Part shown: in pieces, positions 1 through 8,410 of the stretch | Layout of the letters: each line of letters begins with the position of its first letter | Numbering within the stretch: position 1 is the stretch's first letter | Notes under the pieces: generated by a model | What the model was told of the DNA's origin: nothing | The model's database searches: none | Seen by the model: the letters and a program-made list of their open reading frames with translations, nothing else | Program-made: the position numbers and the translations under genes | Origin: Pirellulaceae bacterium | Lineage (GTDB): Bacteria > Planctomycetota > Planctomycetia > Pirellulales > Pirellulaceae | NCBI GenBank assembly: GCA_030744095.1 | Contig: JASLRF010000414.1 | Span: 1 to 13,343, forward strand | Direction of reading: 5' to 3' | DNA: 13,343 nucleotides

Positions 1-264
1 CGTCGACAAGATCAAATCCTGCATCCCTTGATCCCAATGTCAAAAACTACATGATTTCAAGGGCCAGGACGGTAAACTGGCGCTGTCCAACTAGCGAGGC
101 TGTGCCTCGGACCGACGCGAGCTATCGCTTGGTTGCGGCGACTCGCTCTCCGACCAACCTGCGGTCGGTGCCCGTCGCTTAGAATGTGACTCATCTGTAC
201 AGATTAACCTGATACAAGCTTTCTAGCCTGCGTTCTCTTCGGAGCCTAGGTCTTGTCTGACGGC
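1..264. other. Left-edge intergenic region with small hairpins
   Basis: I see no supportable gene here. Frame 3 is open from the edge to a TAG at 180-182, but its translation is Arg-rich and unlike a protein. Frame 2 ends GKLALSN then TAG at 92-94, which could be the last codons of a rightward gene, but a TGA at 29-31 interrupts that frame. Two short perfect inverted repeats are present: CGAGGC-TGT-GCCTCG at 95-109, directly after that TAG, and CCGACC-(7 nt)-GGTCGG at 150-168. Neither is followed by a T-run, so they are not canonical intrinsic terminators. They could still mark the end of a rightward gene, or of the leftward DUF1080 gene that stops at 265. Confidence 0.4.
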
Positions 265-1086
265 TCATCGATCCAGCGGGCGAATCCAAACGTTTCGGAA
301 ACGCACGGGACTACCGTGGCCTTGCAGAACCAGGGGGAGTTTTGCCGAGTGGGCTCGATAGGGGACGATCTGGCGGTGGGCCATCGGACCCATAATTTCC
401 TGGTTGAGGTGGACCATGATACGGTTGTGCAGCATGGTGACGGTCGCCCGTCGGATAAGCTTGTCGCCCTCGAACACCGGCGACGTGAACAGAATATCGA
501 ACGATTGCCACTCGCCTGGTGCGCGGCAGGCGTTGACCAGCGGTGGCGTTTGACCGTAGATCGAAGCCGCCTGACCGTCGGGATAAATCTGCTCGGGGTT
601 CGAGGCGTGCGAGTCGAAGATCTGTATTTCGTAGAGACCCATCAGGATTACTCCGCTGTTGCCGCGGGCCATCATGCGAACGGGTGGCGTGGTGGGGGCC
701 ATCCATTCGACGTGAAGCTGGCAGTCGCCGAAGGCATCTTTCGTTTCCAGCGAACCGTCGCCCGCCTCGACGGAGCCGTCGGCCGTTTTCCACGACGCGT
801 CTTTCCATTTCGAGAGATCCTTGCCATCAAAAAGCACGATCGCGTCCGAGGGCGGCCTGCCCGATTTGCCTGGAGCACCCGGCGTGACTTGTGTGGGAAT
901 GGGTCGGTCGACGTCGTGCACGTGGTACTTGCCGCCAGTCGCGGGCAATAGGGGCGTGTCCTGGTAGCCGACGATTGTGCCGGACTCAGTCTTCCTGGTA
1001 AGTAGCTCGTTGGCAGCGGCAACGCTCACCACGCATGTCGAACCGAGCAAGGTGATTAGGGCGAGATAACTTGCGGGCTTGTTCAC
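265..1086 (-). CDS. Exported DUF1080 / 3-keto-disaccharide hydrolase family protein
   Basis: 273-residue protein of the DUF1080 family (Pfam PF06439, now named 3-keto-disaccharide hydrolase), a concanavalin-like beta-sandwich fold greatly expanded in planctomycetes. Residues 1-25 form a signal peptide (Lys near the start, hydrophobic core, VSVAAA before Asn26), so the protein is predicted to be exported. The domain spans about 81-270, with family hallmarks LFDGKDLSKW (85-94), RGNSGVILMGLYEIQIFDS (141-159), GEWQSFDILF (191-200) and PVRFRNVWIRPL near the C terminus. The GTG start at 1086 is chosen because AAGGAG (1098-1093 on this strand) sits 6 nt upstream and the signal peptide follows at once. 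A further in-frame GTG at 1122 would add 12 charged residues before the signal and has no such site. Substrate unknown; characterised relatives hydrolyse 3-keto-glycosides. It stands alone, divergent from the sigma factor gene. Confidence 0.93.
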   Translation of the reverse strand: MNKPASYLALITLLGSTCVVSVAAANELLTRKTESGTIVGYQDTPLLPATGGKYHVHDVDRPIPTQVTPGAPGKSGRPPSDAIVLFDGKDLSKWKDASWKTADGSVEAGDGSLETKDAFGDCQLHVEWMAPTTPPVRMMARGNSGVILMGLYEIQIFDSHASNPEQIYPDGQAASIYGQTPPLVNACRAPGEWQSFDILFTSPVFEGDKLIRRATVTMLHNRIMVHLNQEIMGPMAHRQIVPYRAHSAKLPLVLQGHGSPVRFRNVWIRPLDR

Positions 1087-1360
1087 GGGAGTCTCCTTCT
1101 TGTTGTTGCGGTCGAGATTCACGGCCTGCCCCGCCCGAAAACTCCGTCCGCACTTGCCACAAACGACTTATGCGATTTGAGATTCTACAAGCCCCAAGCT
1201 CTTCTCGCCACTTGTCACGGGTGGTGAACACTGCTTCCGGGAAATCGCTTACTGCCAGCAGTTCACAGCGAGCCTAGTGACCAGACGCGATTGCGATTGA
1301 AGTGCGTAGAGGCTACCATAAACAGCACCTTCTCATCTCCAACGACGTGCAAATCAACGC
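1087..1360. other. Divergent intergenic region between DUF1080 and sigma factor genes
   Basis: 274 bases separate the two divergently transcribed genes and should hold both promoters. On the minus strand a TAGAAT hexamer at 1187-1182 is a fair -10 match, but I see no good -35 for it at 16-18 nt. On the plus strand a weak pair is listed separately. The purine-rich ribosome binding site of the DUF1080 gene lies at 1098-1093. Nothing in the stretch resembles a gene. Confidence 0.5.
1291..1319 (+). promoter_or_regulatory. Possible promoter of the ECF sigma factor gene
   Basis: TTGCGA at 1291-1296 and TACCAT at 1314-1319 are separated by 17 nt, each matching four of six bases of the sigma70 consensus. 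Transcription would start near 1326 and leave a leader of about 35 nt before the ATG at 1361. Planctomycete promoters are poorly defined and ECF genes are often self-regulated from a different motif, so this is only a candidate. Confidence 0.22.
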
Positions 1361-1984
1361 ATGTTTTCCAACGATTCGGAATCCGACCTTATTCGACAAG
1401 CGACGCTCGGGGACCGTGGCGCGCTAGCGCAGTTGTTGTTCGATCATCATGGTGTGTTGCAGCGGCACATTGACCGCCGCCTCTCAGCAGGTCCGCCAGG
1501 CGTCGTTCTGGCCGAAGATATATTGCAGCAGACGTTTGTTCGCGCGGCGCGCGGCATTGCGTCCTTCGAAGGAGATATGTCAGGGTTTCGCGCTTGGCTG
1601 ACGACCATCGCCACGAATCTCATTCTTGATGCGCAGAAGCGTCAACGTCGCGAGCGGCGCGCACCGGCGTGGAAGGATCCGCCCGCGACACTCTCTGATG
1701 ATGGTTCATTTGCACAGGTCGTCGAACGCTTGGCGAGCGATGTCACGCCGCCCGTTGGTCGGGTCGAGCGGCGTGAGAGCATTCTCAGGATGCAGACGGC
1801 CATCGCGAGTCTATCGCCCGAGCATCGCGAAGTGATTCAACGATATTACTTGCTTGACCAGTCGCTTCAAGAAATCGCCGCGGCCATGGGACGCACCAAA
1901 GAGGCAGTTCGTGGACTGTGCTATCGAGCCAGGAAGGACCTTCGCGAGATCATGGGAGGCTCGTCGCTGTTCTTTAGCAGCTGA
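1361..1984 (+). CDS. ECF-type sigma-70 family RNA polymerase sigma factor
   Basis: 207-residue sigma factor with only regions 2 and 4. Region 2 covers about 14-97, including AEDILQQTFVRAARG and the promoter-melting/-10 stretch with FRAWLTTIATNLILDAQKR. Region 4 covers about 143-197: LSPEHREVIQRYYL, then the helix-turn-helix LQEIAAAMGRTKEAVRGLCYRA that reads the -35 box. The linker between them is long (about 45 residues) and polar. No anti-sigma gene of the usual small membrane type follows. Instead the next gene on the strand is a huge Ser/Thr kinase, an arrangement known for planctomycete ECF groups in which a kinase is thought to replace the anti-sigma factor. A regulatory link to the kinase is inferred. 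ATG at 1361 is the only sensible start; no clear Shine-Dalgarno precedes it. Confidence 0.93.
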   Translation: MFSNDSESDLIRQATLGDRGALAQLLFDHHGVLQRHIDRRLSAGPPGVVLAEDILQQTFVRAARGIASFEGDMSGFRAWLTTIATNLILDAQKRQRRERRAPAWKDPPATLSDDGSFAQVVERLASDVTPPVGRVERRESILRMQTAIASLSPEHREVIQRYYLLDQSLQEIAAAMGRTKEAVRGLCYRARKDLREIMGGSSLFFSS

Positions 1985-2160
1985 GGCTCTAATAATGGAG
2001 GCTCTGGCAAATGGGGTCTCTAACAGTTGAGGACCGTGGGAGGAACAACTTCGGGATGGTGTGAGGATTCGGAGGCAAGTTGAAACCGCCAACTCACAAA
2101 TCCTGCTATCGAAGATCCTTCACGGCGTTGTGCTGCCGCCCTTCGAGATAATCACATTCA

Positions 2161-5100
2161 ATGTCAACAACTTCGTCCAGCAAAGCAAGACGTGTTGATC
2201 GATGCGAGCTGATTCGCCGCGTCCTGGTCGAGCTTGCGGAACGGCGGAGTCGGGGGGAGTTGATTAGTGAGGCGAGAGTCTTGTCCTCGCATCCAGAGTT
2301 GCTGCCCGACTTGCAGGAAGAACTGATCAAGCTGCGCCAGATTTGGACTGCATTGGATACTGTCGACACGGTTGGCAGTCGGCAGGCGCTGGAACGTTTG
2401 GAGCAGGACTTGGAGCAAGATCAGCTGAACGTGTCTGACACGTCAAGCCTTGCGGCTCCCCGTTCGCAAGACAAGCCGCCAGGGCGCCAAAGTCAATTGC
2501 GTCTCCCTCTTCTTAACGCGGCTGAAGAAGAAGGCGGCGCGGTCACGCGGCGGGTTGGCCGGTACCGCGTGAAAGGGCTGCTCGGCCAAGGTGGCTTTGG
2601 ACGAGTTTATCTGGCGGCTGATGAAGAATTGGCGCGGGACGTTGCGATCAAGATCCCCCACGCGAATCGCGTTGCGGATTCTGAAGCGATTGACGAGTTT
2701 ATCACCGAAGCACGCGTCATCGCGCGACTCGACCACCCCAATATTGTGCCTGTGTTCGATGTCGGCAGGACGTCTGATGGCCACTGCTATGTTGTTTCCA
2801 AACTTGTACCGGGTTGCGATCTCGCAGCGAGGATGGCTACTTCTCGGCCTTCTTTTCAAGAGGCCATCACGATCACCGCGGCGATTGCCGTAGCGCTTGA
2901 TTACGCCCATGCTCAAGGGTTGGTGCACCGTGACGTGAAGCCGGGCAACATTTTGCTGAACGAACAACAGGAACCACATCTGGCAGATTTTGGACTCGCG
3001 TTAAACGAGGACGACGCCCAGGACGAGCGTGTGGTGGCCGGCACGCCAGCGTACATGAGTCCGGAGCAGGCTCGAGGCGAGTCGCACCGCATCGATGGCC
3101 GCTCGGATATTTTCAGCTTGGGGGTAGTTTTTTACGAGCTCATTACGGCGAGACGCCCCTTCCTGGGCAGTTCCCGAGACACCTTGATTGAGCAGATTTG
3201 TCAGGTCGAAGTGGCACCGCCGCGAGAAGCGGATCCATCAATTCCAGTGGAGTTGGAACGAATCTGCTTAAAAGCGCTCGCCAAGCGCGCCGCGGATCGA
3301 TATCAATCGGGTCGCGAATTCGCCGATGATCTGCGTCTCTCGCTGCAGCATCAACACGCTGTCACGGCGGGTGTGCCATCCGCCCTCCAGGTGTCTGCGT
3401 CCTCGGAGGTCCCGGCTGATTCGAAAGTCGTTCCCAAGGGGCTGCGCGCCTTTGATGCCAATGACGCCGATTTCTTCCTGGATCTGCTGCCAGGGCCACG
3501 CGACCGTCAAGGGCTACCGGAGAGCCTTCGCCAGTGGCGCAATCGCATTGAAGAGACTGATGCGGATGAAACGTTTTCTGTTGGCTTGCTGTACGGGCCA
3601 TCGGGTTGTGGGAAATCGTCGTTCGTACGAGCCGGCCTGTTGCCACGGCTTGCCTCGCACGTTCGTCCGATCTATCTCGAAGCCACCGCCGACAACACGG
3701 AAGATCTGATGTTGCGGCAGCTTGGCAAGCACGTAAAGAATCTACCTGCAGACGCGGACTTGGCGTCCTGTTTCTCGGCAATCCGACGTGGCAGGGTTTT
3801 GCCTGCGGGACAGAAAGTACTGATTGTTGTCGATCAGTTCGAGCAGTGGCTGCATGGGAAGGACGAGCCGCACCGGCGCGGGCTTGTCCAGGCGTTGCGG
3901 CAATGCGATGGCGCCCGCCTGCAATGTCTGCTGTTGGTGCGTGACGATTTCTGGTTGGCGCTTAGTCGGTTTCTGGCGGACATTGAAGTTGATTTGGTGC
4001 AGGGCAGAAACACCGCTCTTGTCGATCTGTTTGATCCGTTACACGCCCGCAAAGTGCTGGTCGAATTCGGCCGCGCATTCGGCCGGTTACCCGAAAATCC
4101 GGCACACGTTGGCGAGGGGCAGAAAGCGTTTCTGCATCAGGCTATCGAGGCATTGTCGGACGAAGGGCGTGTGATTCCGGTCCGCTTGGCGCTGTTTGCT
4201 GAAATGGTCAAGGGGCGTGAATGGGTGCCGGCCACATTGCGAGAAGTCGGTGGTGCCAAAGGTGTTGGCGTGACTTTCTTGCAGGAGACGTTTTCCGCGC
4301 GGACGGCGAATCCGCAGAATCGCCTCCATGAAAAGGCGGCACGTGCCGTATTGGCTGCGCTGATGCCGGCGTCCGGAACGCAGATCAAAGGCCACACACG
4401 TTCGTACCCCGAACTGTTGGACCTATCCGGGTACGGACGCAATCCCAGCGCCTTCAAAGAGCTGATGCGGATCCTGGATAGTGAGACGCGGTTATTGACG
4501 CCCACCGAGTCCACACAGGGGCCAAACGATCCATCGATCTCGCCGTTGGCTCGGCGTGACTACCAGCTAACCCATGACTACCTTGTGCCATCGTTGGGCG
4601 AGTGGCTGACGCAGCGAAAGAAGTCGACACGGGTCGGGCGACTGGAATTGGAATTGGGCGAACGCGCGTCGATGTGGAACGCGCGACGCGAGCGACGCCA
4701 GCTGCCATCGATGTGGGAATGGCTGGCTATGCGGACATCTACGCAAAGTACCAATTGGTCGCTGCCTCAGCGTCAGATGATGCGAACGGCCGCCCGCCAC
4801 CATTTGATGGTCGTCGGTACGCTAGCCACGTCGGTGCTCGTCTTCCTGTTGGCAGGCGCACAGATTACGACTATGGCAAGTCGGTTGATGGATCGCCTGC
4901 AAGCCGAGACGGCCACAGTCTGGATGGCGCTCGGCCAGGATGACACGATTTGGTCGTTGACACGTCACGATCCCGATCCCACATTGCGAACACACCTGAT
5001 TCACCGCTTGAGCCCGCTGGCTGTTGACGTTGAGGACGTCGTACCGACGATTTCTGAGCAGCAGGACCTGTCGGTTCAGCGCGCTATGTTGCTCGTGGTC

Positions 5101-6123
5101 GGGTGTCTGGCAGGAACCGACGAGCAACGATTGAACGCTACCCGGCCGCGCGTTGAACCTTCCCAGGAGATGATCCGGGAACTGATTCGAATTTGTCGTG
5201 AAACGCCCGATCCCGGAGTGCATTCTGCAGCGGAATGGGCGCTACGCCGTTTCAATCGGGAGGCCGATGCGATCAAGGTCAGCAACGAATTGGTATCGAC
5301 CGGAATCCTCCGCGACCGGCAATGGTACGTCACAAGGACGGGGCACACGATGGTGGTCATTCCAGGCCCGACACAGTTTATGATGGGAACGGCACCGAGT
5401 GCCGATTGGTTTAAAGAAGACGAGCTGTGGCACGCGCAGTCGATTCCGCGCAGCTTTTCGATCGCCAGTTGCGAGACGACGGTCGGACAATACTCCCAGT
5501 TCCTTCACGAGAACCCACGGCAACGAAGTCAAGCCGATGGGCTGTCCGGCCTCACGGTCGCCGCGCCCCATCCAGCAACTTGGTATGAAGCTGCTGCCTA
5601 CTGCAATTGGCTGAGTAATAAAGAGGGTATTTCGGAGGAACATTGGTGCTACATACCGAACGCCGCTGGTAGCTATGCAGCGGGAATGACCATCTCAAAA
5701 AATATTTCCGATTTGCGAGGATACCGTCTACCGACGGAAGCCGAGTGGGAATATGCGTGTCGGGCTGCCAGCACGACCATCCGACATTTTGGCAGGGACC
5801 CATCACTGTTGGGCGAATATGGCGTGTTCGTCTCGGCTTCACGTCAGCTGCCCATCGCTTGTGGCGAGAAGAAACCCAATGAATTTGGGCTGTTTGACAT
5901 GCATGGCAATGTCGCTGAATGGTGCCAGGATCTCTATCACGCATCGATTGGAGAATCCGCCGGCAGACAACCGCTAGGCTTGGATGACGGTCAACTACGT
6001 GTTTGCCGCGGTGGATCTTTTCAAGACTTGGCGCACCGGATCCGTAGCGCGGCGCGCGACAAAGCGGGACCCGCGACCCGCGATTTGACGATCGGTTTTC
6101 GCGTCGCCCGCAGCTATCCTTGA
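2161..6123 (+). CDS. Membrane Ser/Thr kinase fused to nSTAND NTPase and FGE-like domain
   Basis: 1320-residue multidomain signalling protein. Residues 15-66 are an adaptor-like helical segment (RGELISEARVLSSHPELLPDL) typical of planctomycete kinases beside ECF genes. The kinase domain, 135-395, is complete: Gly loop GQGGFG 142-147, Lys164, Glu183, HRDVKPGN 256-263, DFG 276-278, GTPAYMSPE 294-302, Asp316. An nSTAND ATPase follows, about 424-815, with Walker A GPSGCGKSS (479-487) and Walker B VLIVVDQFE (553-561). One transmembrane helix lies near 881-903, then a HEAT-like stretch (925-1035), then an FGE/SUMF1-fold domain (1052-1318) with GYRLPTEAEWEYACR, DMHGNVAEWCQD and a GFRVARS end. The expected topology is kinase and NTPase in the cytoplasm, C-terminal part outside. 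The FGE catalytic cysteine pair is not found where expected. The ATG at 2161 has an in-frame TAA twelve bases upstream (2149-2151), so the start is secure. Likely acts with the sigma factor 176 bases upstream. Confidence 0.93.
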   Translation: MSTTSSSKARRVDRCELIRRVLVELAERRSRGELISEARVLSSHPELLPDLQEELIKLRQIWTALDTVDTVGSRQALERLEQDLEQDQLNVSDTSSLAAPRSQDKPPGRQSQLRLPLLNAAEEEGGAVTRRVGRYRVKGLLGQGGFGRVYLAADEELARDVAIKIPHANRVADSEAIDEFITEARVIARLDHPNIVPVFDVGRTSDGHCYVVSKLVPGCDLAARMATSRPSFQEAITITAAIAVALDYAHAQGLVHRDVKPGNILLNEQQEPHLADFGLALNEDDAQDERVVAGTPAYMSPEQARGESHRIDGRSDIFSLGVVFYELITARRPFLGSSRDTLIEQICQVEVAPPREADPSIPVELERICLKALAKRAADRYQSGREFADDLRLSLQHQHAVTAGVPSALQVSASSEVPADSKVVPKGLRAFDANDADFFLDLLPGPRDRQGLPESLRQWRNRIEETDADETFSVGLLYGPSGCGKSSFVRAGLLPRLASHVRPIYLEATADNTEDLMLRQLGKHVKNLPADADLASCFSAIRRGRVLPAGQKVLIVVDQFEQWLHGKDEPHRRGLVQALRQCDGARLQCLLLVRDDFWLALSRFLADIEVDLVQGRNTALVDLFDPLHARKVLVEFGRAFGRLPENPAHVGEGQKAFLHQAIEALSDEGRVIPVRLALFAEMVKGREWVPATLREVGGAKGVGVTFLQETFSARTANPQNRLHEKAARAVLAALMPASGTQIKGHTRSYPELLDLSGYGRNPSAFKELMRILDSETRLLTPTESTQGPNDPSISPLARRDYQLTHDYLVPSLGEWLTQRKKSTRVGRLELELGERASMWNARRERRQLPSMWEWLAMRTSTQSTNWSLPQRQMMRTAARHHLMVVGTLATSVLVFLLAGAQITTMASRLMDRLQAETATVWMALGQDDTIWSLTRHDPDPTLRTHLIHRLSPLAVDVEDVVPTISEQQDLSVQRAMLLVVGCLAGTDEQRLNATRPRVEPSQEMIRELIRICRETPDPGVHSAAEWALRRFNREADAIKVSNELVSTGILRDRQWYVTRTGHTMVVIPGPTQFMMGTAPSADWFKEDELWHAQSIPRSFSIASCETTVGQYSQFLHENPRQRSQADGLSGLTVAAPHPATWYEAAAYCNWLSNKEGISEEHWCYIPNAAGSYAAGMTISKNISDLRGYRLPTEAEWEYACRAASTTIRHFGRDPSLLGEYGVFVSASRQLPIACGEKKPNEFGLFDMHGNVAEWCQDLYHASIGESAGRQPLGLDDGQLRVCRGGSFQDLAHRIRSAARDKAGPATRDLTIGFRVARSYP

Positions 6124-6156
6124 CGCCTCAAGTCGAGTCGTTCGATCGGGCTATTC

Positions 6157-7239
6157 TCAGACGGAGATGCCAACCGCCGATCTTCCCGCGTCAGCATTCC
6201 AACAGTACATGGCTTCGAGTTCTGCACGGCTGCCGGCCATAGTCACCGTGTCTCCCACGGTGAAGTGTTCATCGCCACCAGGACGAACGTCGGTAATTTC
6301 GCCCCGCTTGATGGCAACAAAGGCGATCTTCGGAAAACGTGCATCCACTTCGCCAACCGTATGCCCTGCGAATGCGGATTGATCGGTAACGGTCACTTCA
6401 CTCAGTTCGATATTGGAGTTCCGCTGGTTTCGCAAGAACTCGGAAAGTCGTGGTCGCAAAATGGCGTCGGCGATTGTCTGTCCTGCGGTCGTGTAAGGAG
6501 AGACGACCACGTTGGCACCGGCACGACGAATCCGATGTACGCTGCGCTCTGTGCTGGCTCGGCTGGCGATAAACAAATCAGGATTCATTTCACGTGCGCA
6601 TAGTGTGACGAAGGTATTCTCGGCATCGGAGTTGATGGCACAGACGATGCCGCGCGCACGGTCAATCCCCGCCAACCGGAGGATCTCGTCATCGGATGAA
6701 TTGCCAATTAATCCGAGGTAGCCAGCATCGATCGCGTTGTCGATGACCTGAGAGTCGCAGTCGATAATTACAAACGGCACCCCCGCTTCGCTCAGCTGCT
6801 GCGCCAGGGTCTGGCCGATGCGTCCGAATCCACAAATCAGGAAGTGGCCGCTTAGTCGATCGATTTTGTTCTGCATCTTTCTCTTCCAAGCCGTTTGATG
6901 GGTGACAACAAGTTGTACCAGGGAAGACAAGCTGTAGGTGGCCGTGCCGATGCCCACTAGCAGGAGTACCGCGGCGAATACCTCGCCGTTGGGCGAGAGT
7001 CCATCATCGCCATAGCCGACGGTCGTAATGGTGATCAAGGTGAAGAACAGCGATTTCCACAAGCTCCAATCGCGTTCGACCAGCATGAAACCAATTGTGC
7101 CGAACGCAATGACAGCTATCAGGATAGCCAGGCAGCGGATGGCACCCTTCAGTTCCTCATTTGCGAGCGAGGGTCGCAACGGTTTTGCGGAAGTTAACAT
7201 GCTCTGACCACTATCAAGAAGTCCATTCCTAGAAAGCAT
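6157..7239 (-). CDS. Two-helix potassium channel with RCK/TrkA regulatory domain
   Basis: 360-residue potassium channel subunit of the MthK/Kch type, predicted to form a tetramer in the cytoplasmic membrane. Transmembrane helix 1 is about 33-54, the pore helix and selectivity filter are 60-78 with a perfect TVGYGD (73-78), and helix 2 is about 86-112. An RCK (TrkA-N) domain begins near 131, with nucleotide-binding GFGRIG (137-142) and an acidic strand end at Asp160 (VIID). A TrkA-C ligand-binding domain covers about 275-345. The architecture is complete and unremarkable. An in-frame ATG at 7200 (Met14) is a possible alternative start; neither has a good ribosome binding site and both lie before the first helix. 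The gene converges on the kinase gene with 33 bases between stops, in which I see no intrinsic terminator. It is 241 bases from the DUF1559 gene upstream, so probably separately transcribed. Confidence 0.92.
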   Translation of the reverse strand: MLSRNGLLDSGQSMLTSAKPLRPSLANEELKGAIRCLAILIAVIAFGTIGFMLVERDWSLWKSLFFTLITITTVGYGDDGLSPNGEVFAAVLLLVGIGTATYSLSSLVQLVVTHQTAWKRKMQNKIDRLSGHFLICGFGRIGQTLAQQLSEAGVPFVIIDCDSQVIDNAIDAGYLGLIGNSSDDEILRLAGIDRARGIVCAINSDAENTFVTLCAREMNPDLFIASRASTERSVHRIRRAGANVVVSPYTTAGQTIADAILRPRLSEFLRNQRNSNIELSEVTVTDQSAFAGHTVGEVDARFPKIAFVAIKRGEITDVRPGGDEHFTVGDTVTMAGSRAELEAMYCWNADAGRSAVGISV

Positions 7240-7480
7240 AGATCAGGATTTAGCGGTCTCGCGAGGAAGCTGCGGGATTTGTGGGAAGTGCTCAATTCTC
7301 TGCCACGATTGACGTGGCTTGTACGCCCATCACTGCAGGTTGCAGCGGATACACAAACCGCCTCAACCGCCACAGGACCATTGCAGTCTTAGATCGCATT
7401 TCGATCAACTGTAGCGGATTTTTCGCTGTTTGGATCGTGAGCCAAAACGTCGCGGACGCTACATGTCCGTGCGACACGCA
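7240..7480. other. Intergenic region upstream of the potassium channel gene
   Basis: 241 bases between the stop of the DUF1559 gene and the start of the channel gene. It includes a perfect 6-bp inverted repeat GCCACG-ATTGA-CGTGGC at 7302-7318, about 65 bases upstream of the channel start, which could be an operator or a hairpin in the leader. A 5-bp hairpin GTGCG-ACA-CGCAC at 7469-7481 touches the DUF1559 stop codon, but has no T-run on either side. Functions for both are guesses. No gene seen. Confidence 0.35.
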
Positions 7481-8329
7481 CTAGAACATGTCTCGTGAAA
7501 GCAGTTTCCCGTCAGCACGATGGCCGAGCTGTTGATAGGTCGTTTCGTCGATCGATTCAGCCAGAAAACGCACATGTCCATCACCAAAAGCGAAGATGGC
7601 ACCGCCCGGATGGAAACTGCCAAAACCACCGACCTTCTTTGGATCCACGGCATCTGGTTGGCCGCCAGTGAACCGGAGCTTGCGATCAACGGTGCTGTTT
7701 AGCGAAGTGCCCGTGTTGCGGAGTGTCGCGCGCGTTCCGGACATCCATCCCAAGTCATTATTCTCTGAGACTTTTTCGCCAAGAAAGATCGTCTGCGATG
7801 ATCCGTCGCTAACATCCTCGTACGTCACCTCACTGTTTAAAAAGAAGACGCCGTGATTGTCCGCGTCGATGAGTGCTTCCACATCATGATGCAAGCCGGC
7901 ATAGGTACTCAATCTACTGTCCCTTGACACACCTGGGTCAGACGGGCAGTGAAAAATTGGAATCCGAAGATCGGCCACTGGCGCGTTATTCTCGTGATAG
8001 ACGTCAACCAGGAAGTCGACGTTGTTGTACGTGTTTGTCTCTTCGACATAGGGCAGCACGCGGATCAGCCAATTGTGATGCTTGCCTTGAGCCACGTTGA
8101 GAATCGGGCCTTTTTCGGCGCTAGTTCCCGATGGGTAAACTCGAAACGCACCCTCAAAATTCTGCACGGCCAGGACTAATTGGGTCATGTTATTCGTGCA
8201 TTGGATGCGTCGTGCGGCCTCACGAGCCGCTTGCACGGCTGGCAGCAGGAGTGCCACAAGGATTCCAATGATCGCGATCACGACCAACAATTCCACCAAA
8301 GTAAACGCATGTCGAATTCGATATTTCAT
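7481..8329 (-). CDS. DUF1559 prepilin-like protein
   Basis: 282-residue protein with an N-terminal prepilin methylation/cleavage segment and a DUF1559 (SBP_bac_10) domain, a family massively expanded in planctomycetes. The leader is MKYRIRHA, followed by FTLVELLVVIAIIGILVALL, with Glu13 at position +5 of the mature protein. Residue -1 is Ala, not the usual Gly. The conserved AVQAAREAARR follows, then FHCPSDP (126-132), and the family's H-x9-DG motif is intact near the C terminus (His240, Asp250-Gly251). Start chosen for GGAGG at 8340-8336, 6 nt upstream, and because the prepilin leader begins at once. It follows the GspF/prepilin operon on the same strand after a 117-base gap. It could be a structural pilin or substrate of that machine, but many DUF1559 genes occur without such neighbours, so the link is inference. 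Confidence 0.94.
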   Translation of the reverse strand: MKYRIRHAFTLVELLVVIAIIGILVALLLPAVQAAREAARRIQCTNNMTQLVLAVQNFEGAFRVYPSGTSAEKGPILNVAQGKHHNWLIRVLPYVEETNTYNNVDFLVDVYHENNAPVADLRIPIFHCPSDPGVSRDSRLSTYAGLHHDVEALIDADNHGVFFLNSEVTYEDVSDGSSQTIFLGEKVSENNDLGWMSGTRATLRNTGTSLNSTVDRKLRFTGGQPDAVDPKKVGGFGSFHPGGAIFAFGDGHVRFLAESIDETTYQQLGHRADGKLLSRDMF

Positions 8330-8335
8330 GACGAG

Positions 8336-8340
8336 CCTCC
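8336..8340 (-). promoter_or_regulatory. Ribosome binding site of the DUF1559 gene
   Basis: GGAGG on the minus strand, 6 nt before the ATG at 8329. It is the strongest Shine-Dalgarno of the right-hand cluster and suggests efficient, independent translation of this gene, in contrast to the coupled genes upstream. Confidence 0.7.
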
Positions 8341-8410
8341 AGGGCTAAGCGTTGCTTGGAAATGAATACACGGTTTGCGATTCTGTTTCATAGGGGATGC
8401 CAATATTGTC

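Noticed and set aside
3..182. Frame-3 open stretch at the left edge as a partial gene
   Set aside because: Its translation is Arg-rich with no recognisable motif, and it passes through two hairpins.
253..951. Long rightward open frame of 232 codons opposite the DUF1080 gene
   Set aside because: It is the antisense of a clearly recognisable DUF1080 gene and its translation shows no domain or signal; it arises from the GC-rich codon pattern.
2080..2103. TTGAAA at 2080-2085 as a -35 box for a separate kinase promoter
   Set aside because: No -10 hexamer better than three of six matches is found 16-18 nt downstream.
6124..6156. Terminator in the 33-base gap between the convergent kinase and channel genes
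   Set aside because: I found no stem followed by a T-run in either direction.
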